Source: Ideonella_A sakaiensis_A | Lineage (GTDB): Bacteria > Pseudomonadota > Gammaproteobacteria > Burkholderiales > Burkholderiaceae_C | Direction: 5' to 3' | Assembly (NCBI RefSeq): GCF_048320135.1 | Contig: NZ_CP182947.1 | Coordinates: 2,170,001-2,234,000, forward strand | DNA: 64,000 nucleotides | In this document: piece by piece, positions 35,436 through 43,782 of the stretch | Numbering within the stretch: position 1 is the stretch's first letter | How the letters are laid out: each line of letters starts with the position of its first letter | Notes under the pieces: model-generated | What the model saw: the letters and a program-made list of their open reading frames with translations, nothing else | Told to the model about the DNA's origin: nothing | The model's database searches: none | Position numbers and translations under genes: made by a program

Positions 35436-36329
35436 TTACAGCAGGCCCTTCAGCAGCTTGCCCATTTCGGACGGGTTGCGGGTGACGGTAAACCCGCACT
35501 CCTCCATCACCTGCAGCTTGGCATCGGCAGTGTCCGCCCCACCCGAGATCAGTGCGCCGGCATGGCCCATCCGTTTGCCTGGAGGCGCGGTGACGCCAGC
35601 GATGAAGCCGACGATCGGCTTTTTCATGTTGGCCTGGCACCAGCGCGCCGCTTCGGCCTCGTCCGGACCGCCGATCTCGCCGATCATGATCACCGCGTCG
35701 GTATCCGGATCGTCGTTGAACAGCTTCATCACGTCGATGTGCTTCAGCCCGTTGATCGGGTCGCCGCCGATGCCGACCGCGCTCGACTGGCCGATGCCGA
35801 GTTCGGTCAGCTGGGCGACCGCCTCATAGGTCAGCGTGCCGGAACGGGAAACGACACCAACCCGGCCTGCCTTGTGGATGTGGCCGGGCATGATGCCGAT
35901 CTTGATCTCGTCGGGCGTGATCAGACCCGGGCAGTTCGGACCCAGCAGCAGCGTCTTCTTGCCGCCCTTGGCTTCCTTGACCTTCATCCGGTTGCGCACT
36001 TCGAGCATGTCGCGCACCGGGATGCCTTCGGTGATGCAGATCGCCAGGTCGAGGTCGGCCTCGACGGCCTCCCAGATCGCGGCCGCGGCACCAGCCGGCG
36101 GCACATAGATCACGCTGACCGTCGCGCCGGTCGCCTTGGCAGCGTCCTTCACGTTGGCGTAGATCGGGATGCCTTCGAAATCCTCGCCGGCCTTCTTCGG
36201 ATTGACGCCGGCGACGAAGCAGTTCTTGCCATTCGCATAGTCACGGCACATGCGGGTATGGAACTGGCCCGTCTTGCCGGTGATGCCTTGCGTGATGACC
36301 TTGGTGTCTTTGTTGATCAGGATGCTCAT
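35436..36329 (-). CDS. sucD: Succinyl-CoA synthetase (ADP-forming) alpha subunit
   Basis: A 297-residue subunit that binds CoA and carries the phospho-histidine intermediate. The N-terminus SILINKDTKVITQGITGKTGQFH is the CoA-binding Rossmann part. GPNCPGLITPDEIKIGIMPG and the active-site His in KRMGHAGALIS near the C-terminus are diagnostic. It catalyses succinyl-CoA to succinate with ATP formation in the TCA cycle. It lies 27 bases downstream of sucC, forming the usual sucCD operon. Confidence 0.98.
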   Translation of the reverse strand: MSILINKDTKVITQGITGKTGQFHTRMCRDYANGKNCFVAGVNPKKAGEDFEGIPIYANVKDAAKATGATVSVIYVPPAGAAAAIWEAVEADLDLAICITEGIPVRDMLEVRNRMKVKEAKGGKKTLLLGPNCPGLITPDEIKIGIMPGHIHKAGRVGVVSRSGTLTYEAVAQLTELGIGQSSAVGIGGDPINGLKHIDVMKLFNDDPDTDAVIMIGEIGGPDEAEAARWCQANMKKPIVGFIAGVTAPPGKRMGHAGALISGGADTADAKLQVMEECGFTVTRNPSEMGKLLKGLL

Positions 36330-36356
36330 GGTGTGTCTTCGCTGTGCTCGGGCCGG

Positions 36357-37520
36357 TTATTTCTGCAGTGCAGCCATCACCGCTTTGGCGGCGTCGGCCA
36401 TCGATTCGGCGGTGATGATCGGCAAGCCTGAATCCTTCAGCATCTTCTTGCCCAGTTCCTCGTTGGTGCCCTTCATGCGCACCACCAGCGGCACCTTCAG
36501 GTTGACCGCCTTGCAGGCCGCGATCACGCCTTCGGCGATGGTGTCGCAACGCATGATGCCGCCGAAGATGTTGACCAGGATGGCCTCGACCTTCGGGTTG
36601 CCGAGCATGATCTTGAATGCTTCGGTGACCTTCTCCGCGGTGGCGCCGCCGCCAACGTCGAGGAAGTTGGCCGGCTCGCCGCCGAACAGCTTGATCGTGT
36701 CCATCGTCGCCATCGCCAGGCCGGCGCCATTGACCAGGCAGCCGATGTTGCCGTCGAGCTGGATATAGGCCAGATCGAACTTGCTGGCCTCGATCTCCGC
36801 CGGATCCTCTTCATCGAGGTCGCGGTAGGCGGTGATCTCGGGATGGCGGAACAAGGCATTGCTGTCGAAGTTGAACTTCGCGTCGAGCGCCTTGATGTTG
36901 CCGTTGCCTTCGAGAATCAGCGGATTGATCTCGGCCAGCGAGCAATCGGTCTCCATGTAGCAGCGGTAGAGGTTCTTGAATACCTCGATTGCCTGCGCAT
37001 GCGAGGCTTCCGGAATTCCGATGCCGGCGGCCAGTTCCTTGCCCTGGGCATCGGTCAGGCCGGTTGCCGGATCGACAAACACCTTCAGGATCTTCTCCGG
37101 CGTCGCATGGGCGACTTCCTCGATGTCCATGCCGCCTTCGCTCGACGCCATCAACGCGACCTGCTGCGAAGCGCGGTCGGTCACCGCGGCGAGGTAATAC
37201 TCGTGCTTGATGTCGGCACCTTCCTCGATCAGCAGGCGACGGACCTTCTGCCCCTCCGGTCCGGTCTGGTGGGTTTTCAGCTGCATGCCGAGGATCTCGC
37301 CGGCGAGCTTCTGAACTTCGTCCAGCGAGCGCGCCAGCTTGACGCCGCCACCCTTGCCGCGCCCACCGGCATGGATCTGCGCCTTCACGACCCAGACCGG
37401 CCCGCCGAGTTTCTGCGCAGCCTCAAATGCCTCCTGCACGCTGAATGCGGGATAGCCGCGCGGTACGGGAACGCCGAACTGGTTCAGGATTTCCTTACCT
37501 TGGTATTCATGGATTTTCAT
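36357..37520 (-). CDS. sucC: Succinyl-CoA synthetase (ADP-forming) beta subunit
   Basis: A 387-residue ATP-grasp subunit that binds nucleotide and contributes the succinate site. It starts MKIHEYQGKEILNQFGVPVP, and KAQIHAGGRGKGGGVKLA is the ATP-grasp lysine segment. EINPLILEGNG and the C-terminal FGGIMRCDTIAEGV are family signatures. Length equals that of E. coli SucC (388). It lies upstream of sucD in an operon; the DUF2889 gene precedes it by 48 bases on the same strand and may be co-transcribed. Confidence 0.98.
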   Translation of the reverse strand: MKIHEYQGKEILNQFGVPVPRGYPAFSVQEAFEAAQKLGGPVWVVKAQIHAGGRGKGGGVKLARSLDEVQKLAGEILGMQLKTHQTGPEGQKVRRLLIEEGADIKHEYYLAAVTDRASQQVALMASSEGGMDIEEVAHATPEKILKVFVDPATGLTDAQGKELAAGIGIPEASHAQAIEVFKNLYRCYMETDCSLAEINPLILEGNGNIKALDAKFNFDSNALFRHPEITAYRDLDEEDPAEIEASKFDLAYIQLDGNIGCLVNGAGLAMATMDTIKLFGGEPANFLDVGGGATAEKVTEAFKIMLGNPKVEAILVNIFGGIMRCDTIAEGVIAACKAVNLKVPLVVRMKGTNEELGKKMLKDSGLPIITAESMADAAKAVMAALQK

Positions 37521-37568
37521 GGGCAGTTCTCTTGCGGGGAAAAAACGGGGTGGGCGGCGATTGGCTGA

Positions 37569-38156
37569 TCATTCGGCAAGCGACGAGGAAGTTGCCTCCT
37601 CGTCCTCTGACCGGCGGTACCACCGCGGATAAAAAAGCTTGACGGCCGCGCCGTCTGAACGCAATGCATGGCACCGGTCGAGCTGGAACGGCGGCTCGCC
37701 GGACGGCCCCGGGGCATGGGTGTCGATCACCTCGCCGGCAAATGCCTGCACGACAGCCGTCGGCAGCACCCGGCACAACTCGGACAGGTGGGTACAGCCC
37801 TTGACGCCGCCGAGCCGGTCTTCGACGCCGCGCCGGAAACCCCTCAACAGGTTCAGTCCGACCAGACGCGAATAGACATCGGCCTGCGCATCACAGAATC
37901 CGACATACGGCATCCAGTCCAGTTCGGACCCGGCTTGCAGCACATTGGCCTGCTCGTCGATGACCAGACGCAGCAGCATGTCGTGCACCGGTGTGCCGGC
38001 CGGACGGACCTTGCCGGCCAGTTCGACGTCGTTGGTCTTCACATCGAGCAGCCGCGCGTCGATTTCCCACAATCCGTCGCCGCGCGCAAACAGCTGCACG
38101 TCGATGCTGCGACGGTGCTTCAACTGGCGGTCGGAGGCGGCAGGCGGCAATGCCAT
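37569..38156 (-). CDS. DUF2889 family protein
   Basis: A 195-residue soluble protein from the ATG at 38156. It begins MALPPAASDRQLKHRRSIDVQ and contains the DUF2889 pattern: FARGDGLWEIDARLLDVKTND, a GTPVHDMLLRLVIDEQANV central strand region and a conserved LGGVKGCTHLSELCRVLPTAVVQA helix with paired Cys/His. The C-terminus is acidic (EDEEATSSS). Function is unknown. The C-x-H...C arrangement might bind a metal, which is inference only. It sits between recX and sucC on the same strand. Confidence 0.85.
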   Translation of the reverse strand: MALPPAASDRQLKHRRSIDVQLFARGDGLWEIDARLLDVKTNDVELAGKVRPAGTPVHDMLLRLVIDEQANVLQAGSELDWMPYVGFCDAQADVYSRLVGLNLLRGFRRGVEDRLGGVKGCTHLSELCRVLPTAVVQAFAGEVIDTHAPGPSGEPPFQLDRCHALRSDGAAVKLFYPRWYRRSEDEEATSSSLAE

Positions 38157-38348
38157 GGAATGGCTCGCAGATTCGGGAGAAACGGGGCGGCGAAAGCGAT
38201 CTTGGTCGACACAACGGGCAGCATAGCGCGGCGAACCAAGGGCCGCACCGCGCCAGCAAACCGGCAATGTAGCATGCTGCAATGCACAAACGCCGAGCCG
38301 CCGGCGGCTTGGCAGTGCCCACCGCCGCTCAAAACGACGTGTAGCCGA

Positions 38349-38903
38349 TCAGCAGCCGCCGTCCCGGGATTGGCCCTCGAGACGCGCCGCGCGCAGGATG
38401 CGCCCGACGACCTCGGCAGAAAAACCGCGTCCGGCGAGGAAGCGTGCCTGCCGCGCGGCGCCGCGCGCATCGGCGGCCGGTTCACCGAATCGGCGCTGCC
38501 AGATCGCAAGCGCCCGATCGAATTCGCTGTCGCGCAATTCCCTGGCGGTATCGGCGGGCATTGCGACGCCGTGGCGCGACAGTTCGCTGCTGATGCGCGC
38601 CAGCCCATGGCCGGCCGCGCGCACATGAACCCGCGACGCGACGAAGCGCGCCTCGTCGAGGTAGCCGCTCGCAAGCAGCCAGCTGATCACGTCGTCGACC
38701 TCGCGCTGGTCGGAGGCCGAGCCGTCATTGCGGACCGAGGTCCGCTCAACCGCGTCCGTCGTTGCGCCGTCGCGCGCCAGCGCCGCAGCCCTGCTTTGCA
38801 GGCGGCGCAGCAGCTTGCGCCGCATCTCATCGATGCTGTATTCGCGCTGCGCCAGCCAGCCGACCGCCAGCGCGCGCAGCGAGAACGGCCTGCGTTCAGC
38901 CAT
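38349..38903 (-). CDS. recX: RecA regulator RecX
   Basis: A 184-residue RecX, which binds RecA filaments and modulates their growth. The ATG at 38903 gives MAERRPFSLRALAVGWLAQREYS, the expected first helix. The three-helix repeats show LRRLQSR, DVISWLLASGYLDEARFVASRV, GLARISSELSRHGV and the last AARQARFLAGRGFSAEVVGRIL. It starts 10 bases after the recA stop, the usual recA-recX arrangement, so it is probably made from recA read-through and SOS-induced with it. An in-frame extension upstream into recA was rejected. Confidence 0.93.
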   Translation of the reverse strand: MAERRPFSLRALAVGWLAQREYSIDEMRRKLLRRLQSRAAALARDGATTDAVERTSVRNDGSASDQREVDDVISWLLASGYLDEARFVASRVHVRAAGHGLARISSELSRHGVAMPADTARELRDSEFDRALAIWQRRFGEPAADARGAARQARFLAGRGFSAEVVGRILRAARLEGQSRDGGC

Positions 38904-38913
38904 CGGCGGCTGC

Positions 38914-40014
38914 TCAGTCCTTCGCGGCCTTGGCTGCCTTGCCACCGGCTGCCGGCGCTGGCGCGGCGGCTGCGCCATCGGCCGCCGTCGCCGACGGCAA
39001 CTGCGGAATGCCCATCTCGACGCGGACCTTGTTTTCGATTTCCATCGCCAGCGCCGGGTTCTCGCGCAGAAACTCGCGCGAGTTGTCCTTGCCCTGGCCG
39101 ATCTTTTCGCCCTGGTAGGAGTACCAGGCACCGCTTTTCTCGAGCACCTTGGCCTCGACCCCCATGTCGATGATCTCGCCTTCGCGGCTGATGCCCTCGC
39201 CGTACAGGATGTCGAACTCGGCGGTCTTGAACGGCGGCGCGACCTTGTTCTTGACCACCTTGACCTTGGTCTCGTTGCCGATCACCTCCTCACCGCGCTT
39301 GATGCTGCCGATGCGGCGGATATCGAGGCGCACCGAGGCATAGAACTTCAGCGCATTGCCGCCGGTCGTGGTTTCCGGCGAGCCGAACATCACGCCGATC
39401 TTCATGCGGATCTGGTTGATGAAGATGACCATCGTATTGGTCTTCTTGATCGTGCCGGTCAGCTTGCGCAGCGCCTGGCTCATCAGTCGTGCCTGCAGAC
39501 CGGGCAGTGAATCGCCCATTTCGCCTTCGATTTCAGCCTTTGGTGTCAGTGCCGCGACCGAATCGACGACGACGAGGTCGACCGAACCCGAACGCACCAG
39601 CGCATCGACGATCTCCAGCGCCTGTTCGCCGGTATCGGGCTGGCTGATCAGCAGTTCCTGCAGGTTGACGCCAAGCTTTTGCGCATAGGCGGTATCGAGT
39701 GCATGTTCGGCGTCGATGAAGGCGCAGGTGCCGCCGAGCGCCTGCATTTCGGCAACCACCTGCAGCGTCAGCGTGGTCTTGCCGCTCGATTCGGGCCCAT
39801 AAATTTCGACCACCCGGCCGCGCGGCAGACCGCCGACACCGAGCGCGATGTCCAGCCCGAGCGAGCCCGTCGACACGACTTCGATGTCGTCGATCACCTC
39901 GCCCTCGCCGAGGCGCATGATCGAACCCTTGCCGAACTGCTTCTCGATCTGCATCAGGGCGGCCTGCAAGGCCTTGGCTTTTTCAGTATTCAATGCTTTG
40001 ACGGGTGCGTCCAT
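38914..40014 (-). CDS. recA: Recombinase RecA
   Basis: A 366-residue RecA, the strand-exchange ATPase and SOS co-protease. Walker A is GPESSGKT at residues 73-80. VVDSVAALTPKAEIEGEMGDS (Walker B and loop 1 region), INQIRMKIGVMFGSPETTTGGNALKFY (loop 2) and RIGSIKRGEEVIGNETKVKVVKNKV are all diagnostic. The C-terminus has an Ala/Pro/Lys-rich tail (AAAAPAPAAGGKAAKAAKD) rather than the acidic tail of E. coli RecA, as in many betaproteobacteria. A LexA box overlaps its promoter. recX follows by 10 bases. Confidence 0.99.
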   Translation of the reverse strand: MDAPVKALNTEKAKALQAALMQIEKQFGKGSIMRLGEGEVIDDIEVVSTGSLGLDIALGVGGLPRGRVVEIYGPESSGKTTLTLQVVAEMQALGGTCAFIDAEHALDTAYAQKLGVNLQELLISQPDTGEQALEIVDALVRSGSVDLVVVDSVAALTPKAEIEGEMGDSLPGLQARLMSQALRKLTGTIKKTNTMVIFINQIRMKIGVMFGSPETTTGGNALKFYASVRLDIRRIGSIKRGEEVIGNETKVKVVKNKVAPPFKTAEFDILYGEGISREGEIIDMGVEAKVLEKSGAWYSYQGEKIGQGKDNSREFLRENPALAMEIENKVRVEMGIPQLPSATAADGAAAAPAPAAGGKAAKAAKD

Positions 40015-40037
40015 GGTGATCTCCGGAAGTTGGCGGC

Positions 40038-40066
40038 ATTATCGCAAAGACTGGATATTTGTACAG
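40038..40066 (-). promoter_or_regulatory. recA promoter with LexA box
   Basis: On the minus strand, CTGTACAAATATCCAG (40051-40066) fits the SOS-box form CTG-N10-CAG with an A/T-rich centre. A -35-like TGTACA (40060-40065) lies 16 bases from a -10 GATAAT (40038-40043), so LexA bound at the box would cover the -35 and part of the spacer. The start codon at 40014 is about 24 bases downstream of the -10, with GGAGA as RBS. Direct reading; no binding data. Confidence 0.82.
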
Positions 40067-40215
40067 TTTTTTGCAGATTTTCGCCGCCCCCTTTCGGGGG
40101 ATCAGAAGCGCTCATTCTGGCCGACGCGGCCAGCCGACTCCGCGTCGCATGCCCGACGCGCGCCACTAGAATGGTTTGCGGGACCTTCCGGCCAGCGACT
40201 GCAACGGAGACCGAG

Positions 40216-40896
40216 ATGCGCATCCTGATCGCCGAAGATGACCAAGTGCTGGCCGACGGCCTCCTTCGATCTCTGCGCAGCGCTGGTTATGCTGCCGACC
40301 ATGTCGCGAGCGGCAGCGAAGCCGACGCCGCGCTGGCCCACCATCAGTTCGATCTGCTGATCCTCGATCTCGGTCTGCCGAAGCTGCATGGCCTCGATGT
40401 GTTGCGCAGGTTGCGCGGCCGCGGCGACTCGACGCCGGTGCTGATCCTGACCGCCGCCGACGGCATCGAGCAGCGGGTTCAGGGCCTCGATCTCGGCGCC
40501 GACGACTACATGGCCAAGCCGTTTTCGCTGCAGGAGCTCGAGGCGCGGGTACGTGCGCTGACGCGGCGCGGTCTCGGCAGCGCGTCGACGGTGATCCGGC
40601 ATGGTCCGCTCAGTTTCGATTCGGTCGGCCGGGTCGCCTACATGAACGACCAGATGATCGAATTGTCGGCGCGCGAACTGAGCCTGCTCGAGGTCCTGTT
40701 GCAGCGCACCGGCCGGCTGGTCAGCAAGGATCAGCTGGTCGAGCGGCTCTGCGAATGGGGCGAAGAGGTCAGCAACAACGCGATCGAGGTCTATATCCAT
40801 CGCTTGCGCAAGAAGATCGAGCAGGGGCCGGTGCGCATCGCGACGGTGCGGGGCCTCGGCTACTGCCTCGAGAAGATCGTCGACCGCGTTGCCTGA
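40216..40896 (+). CDS. OmpR-family response regulator, TctD/QseB-like
   Basis: A 226-residue two-component regulator. The receiver domain (residues 1-115) has the acidic pair E7/D8/D9, phospho-acceptor Asp51 (LILDLGLPK), Thr79 and Lys101 (YMAKPF). The OmpR-type winged helix follows (LSARELSLLEVLLQRTGRLVSKDQLVERL, IEVYIHRLRKKI, IATVRGLGYCL). Length and motifs fit TctD/QseB relatives. Divergent from recA. Its stop overlaps the histidine kinase start. The signal and target genes are unknown. Confidence 0.94.
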   Translation: MRILIAEDDQVLADGLLRSLRSAGYAADHVASGSEADAALAHHQFDLLILDLGLPKLHGLDVLRRLRGRGDSTPVLILTAADGIEQRVQGLDLGADDYMAKPFSLQELEARVRALTRRGLGSASTVIRHGPLSFDSVGRVAYMNDQMIELSARELSLLEVLLQRTGRLVSKDQLVERLCEWGEEVSNNAIEVYIHRLRKKIEQGPVRIATVRGLGYCLEKIVDRVA

Positions 40897-42409
40897 CATC
40901 CTGCCGAAGCGCAAACGCGAACAGCAGGTCTCGCTGTTCGGCGAGATCCTCGACTGGATGCTCGCGCCTCTGCTGCTGCTGTGGCCGATGAGCGTATTGC
41001 TGACCTGGCTGGTCGCGCAGGGCATCGCGAACAAGCCCTTCGATCGTGAACTCGGCGAAGCCGTGGCGTTGCTGGCACGCCAGATCATTGCCGACTCGGC
41101 CGCTGCAGCGGCCCCCGCCGCACCGATCGGTCTGCCGCCGGGGGCAGCCGAAATCCTGCGCGGCGATGGCGAACAGCGGCTGTATTTCCAGGTGCAGGCG
41201 GCCGGCGGGCGTTATCTCGCCGGCGAGCGCTCGCTGCAGTTGCCGAACGACGAGCAGCCGCCACCGCCTGGCGAACTGCGTTTTCGAGACGATACCTTCC
41301 GCTCGGAGGCGGTCCGCGTCGCCTACATGTGGGTCGACGTACCGGTTGCGAACGGCCGCATGCTGACGCTGGTGCAGGTTGCCGAAACCCTCGGCCGGCG
41401 CTCTCGGCTGGCGACCGAGATCATCAAGGGCGTGATCGTTCCGCAGTTCGTGATCCTGCCGATCGCGGTGCTGCTGGTCTGGCTCGCGTTGGCGCGCGGC
41501 ATCGCGCCGTTGAACGATCTGCAGCAGCGCATCCGCCGCCGCGACAGCAGCGACCTCAGCCCGATCGACGAACGCGAGGCGCCCGAGGAAGTTTCGCCGC
41601 TGGTGCGGGCGATCAACGATCTGCTGGCCCGCCTCGACCAGTCGATCCGCTCGCAGAAGCAGTTCATCGCCGATGCAGCGCACCAGCTGAAGACGCCGCT
41701 GGCCGGCCTGCATACCCAGGCCGAACTGGCGCAGCGCGGCCTCGACGCGGCCGACCCGGACATCCGCCAGCTGCGCAGTTCGCTGCGCCACATCTCGGCG
41801 TCCAGCCATCGCGCGGCGCACATGGTGAATCAGTTGCTGGCGATGGCCCGGGCCGAGAACAAGAAGCAGCATGCCGGCAATGAGGCAATCGACCTGTCGC
41901 AACTGGCCCGCGAGACGGTGCAGCATTTCGTGCCGCAGGCAATGGAAAAGCGGATCGACCTCGGCTATGAGGGGCCGCAGTCGCGTGATACCGCGGCGCT
42001 GGCGGTCTCCGGCCACCGCGTGCTGCTGCGCGAACTGATCGGCAACCTGGTCGACAACGCGCTCGCCTACACACCACCTGGCGGCGTCGTCACGGTACGC
42101 ATCACCGAGGATCCGTTCGGCCAGGTCGTCGTGCTGCAGGTCGAGGATTCGGGCCCCGGCATTGCGGCGGCCGATCGCGAGCAGGTATTCCAGCCGTTTT
42201 TCCGCGCGCTCGACACCGGCGTCGAAGGCTCCGGGCTGGGCTTGGCGATCGTGCGTGAAATCGCCGAGCAGCACGGCGTCGACGTCGAGCTGGAAGACGC
42301 CAATCCGCGTTACCGCAGCGGCGTGACCGACCAGGCCGGCGCGGCATTCGGACCCGGCGCGCTGTTCACGCTGCGCTTCCGGACAATCGCCAACCAGGCC
42401 GGCGGATGA
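40889..42409 (+). CDS. Sensor histidine kinase, TctE-like
   Basis: A 506-residue kinase starting at a TTG at 40889, which overlaps the regulator stop by 8 bases; no better ATG is present. Two membrane helices (about 26-45 and 182-201) enclose a periplasmic sensor domain of roughly 135 residues. HAMP-like sequence, the HisKA helix with His265 (FIADAAHQLKTPLAGL) and the HATPase boxes follow: NLVDNALAYTPPGG (N), VEDSGPGI (G1), FQPFFR (F) and GSGLGLAIVREI (G2). The TctE sensor type often responds to organic acids. Partner of the overlapping response regulator. Confidence 0.93.
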   Translation: MPDILPKRKREQQVSLFGEILDWMLAPLLLLWPMSVLLTWLVAQGIANKPFDRELGEAVALLARQIIADSAAAAAPAAPIGLPPGAAEILRGDGEQRLYFQVQAAGGRYLAGERSLQLPNDEQPPPPGELRFRDDTFRSEAVRVAYMWVDVPVANGRMLTLVQVAETLGRRSRLATEIIKGVIVPQFVILPIAVLLVWLALARGIAPLNDLQQRIRRRDSSDLSPIDEREAPEEVSPLVRAINDLLARLDQSIRSQKQFIADAAHQLKTPLAGLHTQAELAQRGLDAADPDIRQLRSSLRHISASSHRAAHMVNQLLAMARAENKKQHAGNEAIDLSQLARETVQHFVPQAMEKRIDLGYEGPQSRDTAALAVSGHRVLLRELIGNLVDNALAYTPPGGVVTVRITEDPFGQVVVLQVEDSGPGIAAADREQVFQPFFRALDTGVEGSGLGLAIVREIAEQHGVDVELEDANPRYRSGVTDQAGAAFGPGALFTLRFRTIANQAGG

Positions 42410-42444
42410 GGCCCCCAGGCGCTCCCTGTCGTATCTGGATGCGC

Positions 42445-42602
42445 GGCACGAAGTGCCCGCGCCATTCAAGCCACGCCCGAGGGTCCGGCTCCGCCGGCCC
42501 GAAGGGTGGCGCCCCTTGGGGGCCGAGCCCGGACATGAACAGTCCGGGGGACTGTTCATGCCTGACGAGGAGATGGGCCACTGGCCCGTCGCGGCCTGCA
42601 GG
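42445..42602. repeat. Cluster of six short palindromes (candidate repetitive extragenic element)
   Basis: The 215-base gap between the histidine kinase and rodA is packed with inverted repeats: GGCAC-GAA-GTGCC (42445-42457), CCGGC-TCC-GCCGG (42485-42497), GCCCC-TTG-GGGGC (42511-42523), CATGAACAGTCC-GGG-GGACTGTTCATG (42534-42560, 12 perfect pairs), GGGCCA-C-TGGCCC (42575-42587) and CCTGCAGG (42595-42602). No open frame of interest is seen. The spacers of 1-3 bases and the convergent location suggest a structured extragenic repeat or bidirectional terminator. No T-run is present. Confidence 0.6.
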
Positions 42603-42624
42603 GCGGAGCGAAGCGACTGGGGGG

Positions 42625-43782
42625 CTAACTTTGCACCAGCCGCCGGCTCTTCGCAATCGACATCAGCATGCCGAGGCTGAGCCCGAGCGTGATCATTGCG
42701 GTGCCGCCGTAGCTGATGAACGGCAATGGCACGCCGACCACCGGCAGGATGCCGCTGACCATTCCCATGTTGACGAAGGCATAGGTAAACAGGCTCAGCG
42801 TGATCGAGCCGGCCAGCAGGCGGGTAAAGACGGTTGGCGCATCCGATGCGATGACCAGGCCGCGGAAGATCAGGAACAGGAAGACTGCCAGCAGCGCGAG
42901 GCAGCCGATCAGGCCGAATTCCTCGGCAAATGCGGCGAATACGAAGTCGGTCGTTCGCTCGGGGATGAACTCGAGGTGGGTCTGCGTTCCCTTCATGAAA
43001 CCCTTGCCGTCGATGCCGCCGCTGCCGATCGCGATCATCCCCTGGATGATGTGGAAGCCCTTGCCGAGCGGGTCGCTGGTCGGGTCGAGCAGCGTGCAGA
43101 CGCGGTTCTTCTGGTAGCCGCGCAAAAGCGGCCATTCGACATCGGGCTGGCATATGCGGTCGCCGGTCACCACCAGCGCAATGATCGCCACCGCGGCTGC
43201 GAGCAGCAGCGGGCCGATCAGCCGCCAGCTCAGCCCGGCAAAAAACATCACATACAGACCGGTCGACAGCACCAGCAATGCGGTGCCGAGATCGGGCTGC
43301 TTGACGATCAGCGCAACCGGCAATGCCAGCAGCACCAGCGCGACGACAAAATCGGGCACCTGCAGCTGGCCCTCGCGGCGCTGGAACCACCAGGCCAGCA
43401 TCAGCGGCGTCGCGATCTTCAGGATCTCGCTCGGCTGGATCACCGTGACGCTCAGATCGAGCCAGCGTGTCGCGCCTTTCTTCGTCAGCCCGAAGATCGC
43501 GGTGATCACCAGCAGCGTCAGCCCGATCGTGTACAGCGGCACCGCCAACGTCATCAGCCGCTGTGGCGGGATCTGCGCAACGATGAACAGCACCAGCCCG
43601 GCCAGCAGCATGTTGCGACCATGGTCGACGAAGCGGGTGCCATGGTCGAAACCGACCGAATACATCGTCACCAGCCCGGCGATGCTGAGCAGTACCAGAC
43701 CGACCAGCAACGGCCCGTCGAAGCCGCTGAAGATCGGCTTGACGCGCTGGAACAGCGAGGGCTTCTCGAACGCGATGTTCAT
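42625..43782 (-). CDS. rodA: Peptidoglycan glycosyltransferase RodA
   Basis: A 385-residue SEDS-family membrane enzyme that polymerises lipid II glycan strands during cell elongation, together with PBP2. About ten membrane helices are visible. Family motifs include RWLDLSVTVIQPSEILKIATPLMLAWW, VKQPDLGTALLVLSTGLYVMFFAG, EFIPERTTDFVFAAFAEEFGL and the C-terminal NMGMVSGILPVVGVPLPFISYGGT. Its start overlaps the mrdA stop by 4 bases (ATGA). Last gene of the mreBCD-mrdA-rodA elongation operon. Confidence 0.97.
   Translation of the reverse strand: MNIAFEKPSLFQRVKPIFSGFDGPLLVGLVLLSIAGLVTMYSVGFDHGTRFVDHGRNMLLAGLVLFIVAQIPPQRLMTLAVPLYTIGLTLLVITAIFGLTKKGATRWLDLSVTVIQPSEILKIATPLMLAWWFQRREGQLQVPDFVVALVLLALPVALIVKQPDLGTALLVLSTGLYVMFFAGLSWRLIGPLLLAAAVAIIALVVTGDRICQPDVEWPLLRGYQKNRVCTLLDPTSDPLGKGFHIIQGMIAIGSGGIDGKGFMKGTQTHLEFIPERTTDFVFAAFAEEFGLIGCLALLAVFLFLIFRGLVIASDAPTVFTRLLAGSITLSLFTYAFVNMGMVSGILPVVGVPLPFISYGGTAMITLGLSLGMLMSIAKSRRLVQS

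Noticed and set aside
32200..35829. Two long plus-strand frames (540 and 666 codons) opposite the FHA, PP2C, kinase and sucD genes
   Set aside because: The minus-strand genes have full catalytic motifs and operon spacing; the plus-strand frames have none.
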